Assembly: GCA_904419145.1 (NCBI GenBank) | Contig: CAJFQQ010000002.1 | Span: forward strand, 1-64,000 | Reading direction: 5' to 3' | DNA from: an uncultured Oscillospiraceae bacterium | GTDB taxonomy: Bacteria; Bacillota; Clostridia; Oscillospirales; Oscillospiraceae | DNA: 64,000 nt | In this document: piece after piece, positions 59,295 through 64,000 of the stretch | Position numbering within the stretch: the first letter of the stretch is position 1 | How the letters are laid out: each line of letters starts with the position of its first letter | Translations under genes and position numbers: made by a program | The notes under the pieces: model-generated | Told to the model about the DNA's origin: nothing | Databases searched by the model: none | What the model saw: only the letters and a program-made list of their open reading frames with translations

Positions 59295-59335
59295 GAGTTC
59301 TCCCCCAAAAATCTCTTCTTGACATTCGCCTGACT

Positions 59336-59364
59336 GTTATACGCCTTTTCACAGCGGATTGCAA
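59336..59364 (-). promoter_or_regulatory. MATE gene promoter
   Basis: TTGCAA and TATAAC with a 17-base spacer on the minus strand. Confidence 0.65.
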
Positions 59365-59497
59365 GAGGGATTTTATATTTTTCAATCGATTTTTCGGTTT
59401 TTCGAAGAAAATCTTCGTTTTGCTGAATCCTCCGCAGGTTTTGAAGGGGGCGGCTGTGTATTTTGCACCGAACCCCTGTCACCCGCTTGTTTCTGAT

Positions 59498-59526
59498 TTG
59501 AATTTTTCCGGAAAGTCTGGTATACT
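59498..59526 (+). promoter_or_regulatory. Promoter of the DUF362 gene
   Basis: TTGAAT and TATACT with a 17-base spacer, 30 bases before the start. Confidence 0.72.
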
Positions 59527-59556
59527 GGGGCCAAATCCTATGAGGAGGAGAAACGG

Positions 59557-60636
59557 ATGTCAAAAATCTTCGAAATATACGGCAGCGATGCCCACAAGAT
59601 GACCGTGGCCCTGATGGAGGCCGCCAACGTGGCGGACATGATCCCCAAGGGGGGCAGCGTGGCCCTGAAGCCCAACCTGGTGGTGGCGGGCCGGCCCGAG
59701 GACGGGGCCACCACCCACGCCGGAGTGCTGTCCGGGTGCATGGAGTACCTGCAGAAGCACGGGTTTACCAATATCAGCGTGATCGAGGGTTCCTGGGTGG
59801 GGGACGACACCGGCCGCGCCTTCCGGATGGCCGGCTACGACAAGGTCTGCAAGGAGTACGGCGTGCCCTACTACGACCTGAAACGGGACAAGACCCGCAC
59901 CGTCAAAACCGCCATGCGCTCCATGGAGATCTGCTGCCGGGCGCTGGACACGGATTTTCTCATCAATCTGCCGGTGCTCAAGGGCCACTGCCAGACGGTG
60001 ATGACCTGCGCGCTGAAAAACTGCAAGGGGTGCCTGCCGGACAAGGAGAAGCGCCGCTTCCACTCCGAGGGGCTCCACAAGCCCATCGCCGCTCTGGGCG
60101 CCTATCTGAAGCCCCAGCTCACCATCGTGGACAGCATCTGCGGGGACCTGAACTTCGAGGAGGGCGGCACGCCGGTCTACACCAACCGCATGTATCTGGG
60201 CACCGATCCGGTCCAGCTGGACGCCTACGGCTGCAAGCTCATGGGCCTCAGCCTCAGCCAGGTGCCCTATATCAAGATGGCCGAGCAGATGGGCGGCGGC
60301 AGCACTGCCGTCAGCGAGAGCGACATTGTGAAGCTCAACGAGCCGGAGGCCGGGTCCTCCTACCCCGCCCCCTCGGGCACGGTGGCAAGCCTCACCAGAA
60401 GCGTGCACCAGAAATCCGCCTGCAGCGCCTGTTACGCCAGTCTGGTCCGGGCCCTGTACAACGCCAAGCGCGCCGGCATTCGGGTGGACCGGCCCATCTA
60501 TATCGGCCAGGAGTTCAAGGGGCAGAGCCTGGATGGCATCGGGATCGGCGCCTGCTGCGCCGGCGCCGCCTGCCCGGTGAAGGGCTGCCCCCCCACGGCG
60601 GAGGCCATTCTGGCGGTGCTGAAGGAACAGCAGTAA
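59557..60636 (+). CDS. DUF362-domain protein
   Basis: 359 residues. The DUF362 core shows GSVALKPNLVVAGRPEDGATTHAG-type sequence (KPNL and THP-like THAG), FLINLPVLKGHCQTVMTCALKN and LTIVDSICGDLNFEEGG, ending with a cysteine-rich tail SACSACYASL and CCAGAACPVKGCPP. The cysteines could hold an Fe-S cluster. Biochemical function is not established for the family. GAGGAGAAACGG precedes the ATG; a small lipoprotein gene follows within 10 bases. Confidence 0.88.
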   Translation: MSKIFEIYGSDAHKMTVALMEAANVADMIPKGGSVALKPNLVVAGRPEDGATTHAGVLSGCMEYLQKHGFTNISVIEGSWVGDDTGRAFRMAGYDKVCKEYGVPYYDLKRDKTRTVKTAMRSMEICCRALDTDFLINLPVLKGHCQTVMTCALKNCKGCLPDKEKRRFHSEGLHKPIAALGAYLKPQLTIVDSICGDLNFEEGGTPVYTNRMYLGTDPVQLDAYGCKLMGLSLSQVPYIKMAEQMGGGSTAVSESDIVKLNEPEAGSSYPAPSGTVASLTRSVHQKSACSACYASLVRALYNAKRAGIRVDRPIYIGQEFKGQSLDGIGIGACCAGAACPVKGCPPTAEAILAVLKEQQ

Positions 60637-60646
60637 GGAGGCTCCC

Positions 60647-61072
60647 GTGAGAAAGAAGCTGGCTGTCTGGTCTCTGGCCGCCCTGCTGCTCCTGGGCCTT
60701 ACCGCCTGCAGCGGCGGTGACAGCGAGGACGCCTTCACCGTGCGGGTGGTCTGCGAGAGCCCGGACGTCTACCAGATCTTCTATACCTGTTACCTGGGCG
60801 ATGAGGCCGTCGGCATGGGCGGTATGGCGGATCTGGAGGGCGGCGAGATCACCGAGGATACCGACCTGACCCTCACCTTCCCCGCCGCGTATTTCGAGGA
60901 TGGCGCGGACCTCTCCCAGTTCGCCATGGATTTCTCCCCCTATGGGGAGGGTGACACCAGCGAGATCGCCACCACGGAGAAGATCGCCATTCCCGCTGCA
61001 TATGGGGAGACCTACACTGTCGTGTTCTCCGGGGACGAGGCCTCCGGGTTCCAGGCGGCTCTGCAATCCTAG
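60647..61072 (+). CDS. Small secreted lipoprotein
   Basis: 141 residues with a GTG start 5 bases after AAGGAGG. The signal peptide has the lipobox LGLTACSG (Cys near residue 21); the mature part is acidic, with no domain I recognise and a predicted beta-rich character (TVRVVCESPDVYQIFY, IAIPAAYGETYTVVFSG). Co-transcribed with the DUF362 gene and followed by a strong terminator. Confidence 0.83.
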   Translation: MRKKLAVWSLAALLLLGLTACSGGDSEDAFTVRVVCESPDVYQIFYTCYLGDEAVGMGGMADLEGGEITEDTDLTLTFPAAYFEDGADLSQFAMDFSPYGEGDTSEIATTEKIAIPAAYGETYTVVFSGDEASGFQAALQS

Positions 61073-61100
61073 CCGCCGCGCCCCTGCTTCAGATGAAATA

Positions 61101-61140
61101 AAAACAGGCTCCGGCCGCAGTTGCGGCCGGAGCCTGTTTT
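61101..61140. terminator. Bidirectional terminator
   Basis: 18-bp perfect stem AAAACAGGCTCCGGCCGC/GCGGCCGGAGCCTGTTTT with a 4-base loop; T runs on both sides between converging genes. Confidence 0.94.
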
Positions 61141-61153
61141 TGTTCTCTTTTTC

Positions 61154-63289
61154 CTACCACCGTTTCCAGGCGATATTCATATCCACATTCCCCTCAATGC
61201 CGGGAACGCTGCCGCTGCTGGTGTACTGCCACATCTGGTAATTATAGTACATGGTGGGGTACATGGCGTCCGACGACGGATACTGGGCAAACCAGAAGTC
61301 GTAGTCCGTCAGCTGGCTGAGATCGTACATCAGATAGCCCACCGTCAGATTGAAGTATACCATCGGCGTATATCCCTCATCGGCGATCCGCTCGCTGAAG
61401 GCGATGGCGCAGTCGGTGAGGGTCTGATTGTCAATGTCGTTGGTCCGGGCATTGCTGGAGCCAATGGTCTCCCAGTCGAACACCACCGGATAGGTGATGT
61501 CATAGCCCGCGATAGCGTCCAGTACGTACTCCGCCTCGTCGATGGCCTCCTGGGGGGTGATGGCCTGGGAGAAGAAGTAGACCCCCACATCCAGTCCCGC
61601 ATCCAGGGCCCCCTGGACATTCTGATGGAACTTGCTGTCCAAGTTCAGCGTTCCTTCGGTATAGCCCCGGAATCCCACCCGGATGAACGCAAATTCCACA
61701 CCGGACTGCTTCACCTGCTGCCAATCGATCTCCCCCTGGTAGCTGGACACATCAATGCCGATAGAGGTGTCCATATCCGGATCGTCATAGACCATGACGC
61801 TGCCGTCCAGATAGAACAGGTCCTTGTCATACTCGCACACCGGCACATCCTCCAGGATAGGCACCTTGTAGTCCCGGAAGGGGATGTAGCCCAGCTCCTC
61901 CGGTGTCAGCTCCTCTTCGGGCTCCTCGGGCTTCTCCGGCTCGTCCGGTTCATCAGGCACGTCCGGCTCCGACTGGTCCGGCACACACTGGTACATTCGC
62001 CAGACAATGGCACAGATCTCCGCCCGGGTAATGCTGTCGTCCGGCAGATACACCAGCTGGTCCTGTGCGTCATAGGAGCCCATCACCACGCCCACCTCAT
62101 AGAGGGCCGCGGCGTAAGGGCTGTCGGTATCCACAAAGGGGGACTCCCCCTCCCGCAGCGTCAGCCCCATAGCCTGGGCGGCGAGCTTGGCAATGAGGCC
62201 CCGGTCGATGGGATCGTCCAGATCCGCAATATCCGCCGCGTCGATATAGCCCTTGCTGATAGCCAGCTGGTAATAGCCGTTGGCCCAGTGCTCCACGCTG
62301 ACGTCCGCCACCGTCTGCTCCTCCTCGCCGGCGGCCAGGAGGATGATCTTCAGCGCCTCGCCGGCGGTGATATTGTTCTGCGGCAGGAAGGTACCGTCGC
62401 CGTAGCCGTTGATCATGCCCGCCCGGGTCAGGTTCTTCACATAGGCGTAGAACCAGTCTCTCTCCCGCACATCTGCAAAGGGGTTCTCCCAGGGCGTGGC
62501 GTCCAGCCCCAAATCCGCCACCGCGGTCCGGCCCCACTGGGCGTAGACTGTGATATTGGCGGTGGCAATGTCATCGGCGGTGAACTGCGTGCCGTTGCTG
62601 TAGTACCACCCCTGGAAATACTGTCCCCGGCAGGTGGCGGAGGGCAGCGTGCCATAGGACTGGTTAATGGGGTAAAAGGCTGTGCTGTGCTCGATCTCCC
62701 CGTCCCCCACATCAAAGTGGACGTAGACATACTCCTCGTCGGCGGTGTTGTCATACTCCCCGTAGAGGAACAGATATGCTTCCTGCAGGCGGCGCTGCGC
62801 CAGCCCCAGTACCGGCTCATCTCCCACGTGGCACCAGGTGCCGATGGCATTGACCACCTCGTCCGTACTGTAATTCTCAATGCCGTTCATCAGATACTGA
62901 CACAGGCGGTAGGTCGGATTGATCCATGTGGTGCCCAGGTTGTAGGTCAGGCTCATCAGCGCGTCAAACTGGTACTGCTCCAGCTGGATCTGATACTGGT
63001 TCAGGAACACATTGACCCGGGTCTCCTGCTCCTCCAGATGTTCCAGCATCAGTTCCGTGGCCTCCTCCTGGGTAATGCCATAGGGATACTCGTCCCGCTC
63101 GCACTGGGTACCGTAGCCAATATACCAGTTCCCGCCATCCTCGTAGGCGTACTCCTCAAACCCCTCAAATTCCTGGATAAAGGCCAGGCCCTCGGCGCTG
63201 ATGGTCATGGTGTCCACGGCCATGGCCTCCACCGGAAGCAGCATGACAAGGAGAAGCAGGGACAGGAACAGGGCAGACAGTCTTTTCAT
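61154..63289 (-). CDS. SLH-anchored lysozyme with both GH24 and GH25 domains
   Basis: 711 residues, secreted. Signal peptide 1-24. Residues 28-175 are a GH24 phage-type lysozyme: E42 in FEGFEEYAYEDGG and D51 are the catalytic acids, and WYIGYG has Tyr56 where Thr is usual. Residues 186-252 look like a Listeria-Bacteroides repeat (GWYYSNGTQF, VYAQWG). Three SLH domains follow (about 269-321, 328-377 and 383-433), then a Pro/Glu/Asp linker (440-470). Residues 508-711 are a GH25 muramidase with D513 in GIDVSSYQG and D605/E607 in FDWET. Both domains cut the same MurNAc-GlcNAc bond in their families. The SLH set should tether it to wall polymer; likely an autolysin for wall remodelling. Confidence 0.92.
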   Translation of the reverse strand: MKRLSALFLSLLLLVMLLPVEAMAVDTMTISAEGLAFIQEFEGFEEYAYEDGGNWYIGYGTQCERDEYPYGITQEEATELMLEHLEEQETRVNVFLNQYQIQLEQYQFDALMSLTYNLGTTWINPTYRLCQYLMNGIENYSTDEVVNAIGTWCHVGDEPVLGLAQRRLQEAYLFLYGEYDNTADEEYVYVHFDVGDGEIEHSTAFYPINQSYGTLPSATCRGQYFQGWYYSNGTQFTADDIATANITVYAQWGRTAVADLGLDATPWENPFADVRERDWFYAYVKNLTRAGMINGYGDGTFLPQNNITAGEALKIILLAAGEEEQTVADVSVEHWANGYYQLAISKGYIDAADIADLDDPIDRGLIAKLAAQAMGLTLREGESPFVDTDSPYAAALYEVGVVMGSYDAQDQLVYLPDDSITRAEICAIVWRMYQCVPDQSEPDVPDEPDEPEKPEEPEEELTPEELGYIPFRDYKVPILEDVPVCEYDKDLFYLDGSVMVYDDPDMDTSIGIDVSSYQGEIDWQQVKQSGVEFAFIRVGFRGYTEGTLNLDSKFHQNVQGALDAGLDVGVYFFSQAITPQEAIDEAEYVLDAIAGYDITYPVVFDWETIGSSNARTNDIDNQTLTDCAIAFSERIADEGYTPMVYFNLTVGYLMYDLSQLTDYDFWFAQYPSSDAMYPTMYYNYQMWQYTSSGSVPGIEGNVDMNIAWKRW

Positions 63290-63384
63290 GGGCGTACATC
63301 ACTTTCTACAGATTTTCATGTATAGAGACGAAATCCGCGGGGCGCCGCACACCCTCCGCCCGGTTTCGACACAATTCGGGTATC

Positions 63385-63412
63385 AGTATAACACACGCGC
63401 GCTGTTTTGCAA
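63385..63412 (-). promoter_or_regulatory. Lysozyme gene promoter
   Basis: TTGCAA and TATACT with a 16-base spacer on the minus strand, giving a leader of about 90 bases. Confidence 0.65.
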
Positions 63413-63493
63413 AGAGTTGTTATGTAAATTTAAGCATTTTGTAAAATAATTGTGGACAGTGGGGCACAAGCGTCCATTTCCCCGCCTTCTCCC

Positions 63494-63522
63494 TTTACGG
63501 GTGGGGCGGAATGTGCTATACT
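63494..63522 (+). promoter_or_regulatory. mtnN promoter
   Basis: TTTACG and TATACT with a 17-base spacer. Confidence 0.7.
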
Positions 63523-63567
63523 GATCCCAAATCAACCGACACATTCTGTCAGCAAAGGAGCCTCACC

Positions 63568-64000
63568 ATGAAAATCGCCCTGTCCTACGCCATGGCCGGT
63601 GAAATCGCCAGCATCCTGCCCCCGGAGGCCCAGCCCCTGGAGACGGTGGCCGGTGTCCCCTTCTACGCCATCGACGAGAACATTACCGCCTACTGCGGCG
63701 GCATCGGAAAGGTCAACGCCGCTATGGCCACCCAGCTGTGTATCGACCGGTATCACCCGGATCTGATCCTCAACGCCGGGGTGGCCGGCAGCTTCCAGGA
63801 CCTGCCCATCGGCACCATCGTCCTGGCCGATTCCCTCATCCAGCACGATGTGGACACCTCCCCCATCGGCGATCCGGTGGGCCTTGTGTCCACGGTGAAC
63901 CGTCTGGAATTCCCGGTGGAGCGATTGGAGCAGGCAAAGGCCCTGCTGGATGCCCAGGGCGTGTCCTATGTCACCGGGAAGGTGGCCTCCGGCGACGCCT
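63568..64000 (+). CDS. mtnN: 5'-methylthioadenosine/S-adenosylhomocysteine nucleosidase, N-terminal part
   Basis: Cleaves MTA and SAH at the glycosidic bond in methionine salvage and methyl-group recycling. The first 144 residues are present; the 3' end lies past 64000. Markers: CGGIGKVNAAMATQL, DLILNAGVAGSF, the purine-side loop LADSLIQHDVDTSPIG, and VASGDA at the window edge, where the catalytic aspartate stands. AAAGGAG precedes the ATG at 63568. Confidence 0.95.
   Translation, partial: MKIALSYAMAGEIASILPPEAQPLETVAGVPFYAIDENITAYCGGIGKVNAAMATQLCIDRYHPDLILNAGVAGSFQDLPIGTIVLADSLIQHDVDTSPIGDPVGLVSTVNRLEFPVERLEQAKALLDAQGVSYVTGKVASGDA

Noticed and set aside
61121-63325. 734-residue open frame on the plus strand
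   Set aside because: Antisense to the GH24/GH25 lysozyme gene; no ribosome site and no recognisable domain.

Overview
The window is about 60% G+C chromosomal DNA from a Gram-positive anaerobe. Short spacers, strong AGGAGG ribosome sites, the smc-ftsY-rph-rdgB-yhbY-nadD-rsfS housekeeping run, a Bce-type peptide-antibiotic module, an acyl-CoA dehydratase activase pair and an SLH-anchored lysozyme all point to a clostridial, probably gut Oscillospirales-type, bacterium. This is an inference from gene content; no rRNA is present. I see no phage, insertion sequence with a transposase, CRISPR array or tRNA gene.

Region 1 (1-19.8 kb, mostly minus strand) is core metabolism and housekeeping. It starts with the 5' part of leuS and putP. 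A long operon then runs from smc (13574) down to rsfS (2653): smc, a membrane zinc-ribbon protein, ftsY, a 57-residue membrane protein, rph, rdgB, yhbY, a nadD-yqeK fusion, an LCP cell-wall ligase and rsfS. At two places in this operon (after rdgB and after smc) the last ~85 bp of the gene is present twice, separated by small hairpin elements; two of these elements belong to one repeat family. Upstream lie a ClpP-like protease whose ribosome site is locked in a 15-bp hairpin, an ABC-2-type exporter, a 4Fe-4S aldo/keto reductase with a divergent Xre regulator, and ilvE.

Region 2 (19.9-35.1 kb) holds the acyl-CoA dehydratase activase pair, a TetR-flavodoxin operon, a Bce-like module (ABC ATPase and permease with a TTACA-N4-TGTAA box in front, plus an intramembrane-sensing kinase and response regulator), a GerMN lipoprotein, and a TetR/P1B metal ATPase pair with a clear palindromic operator.

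Region 3 (35.1-48.3 kb) is the most unusual block. A complete Liv-type (branched-chain amino acid family) ABC importer forms one operon with a class II ketose-bisphosphate-type aldolase and a PfkB kinase. Back to back with it are a sugar isomerase/epimerase, an FGGY kinase, a FucA-type aldolase, a second class II aldolase, an aldo/keto reductase and a DeoR regulator. The two promoter regions share a CTTTGATTTG word. It looks like one regulon for uptake, phosphorylation and aldol cleavage of an unidentified sugar-like substrate.

Region 4 (48.3-64 kb) carries 5-oxoprolinase PxpABC with an RraA-like aldolase and a divergent LysR regulator, an aspartate-type aminotransferase under a 13-bp inverted repeat, purA, purB, trmB, a MATE exporter, a DUF362 protein, a small lipoprotein, a lysozyme carrying both GH24 and GH25 domains, and the start of mtnN.
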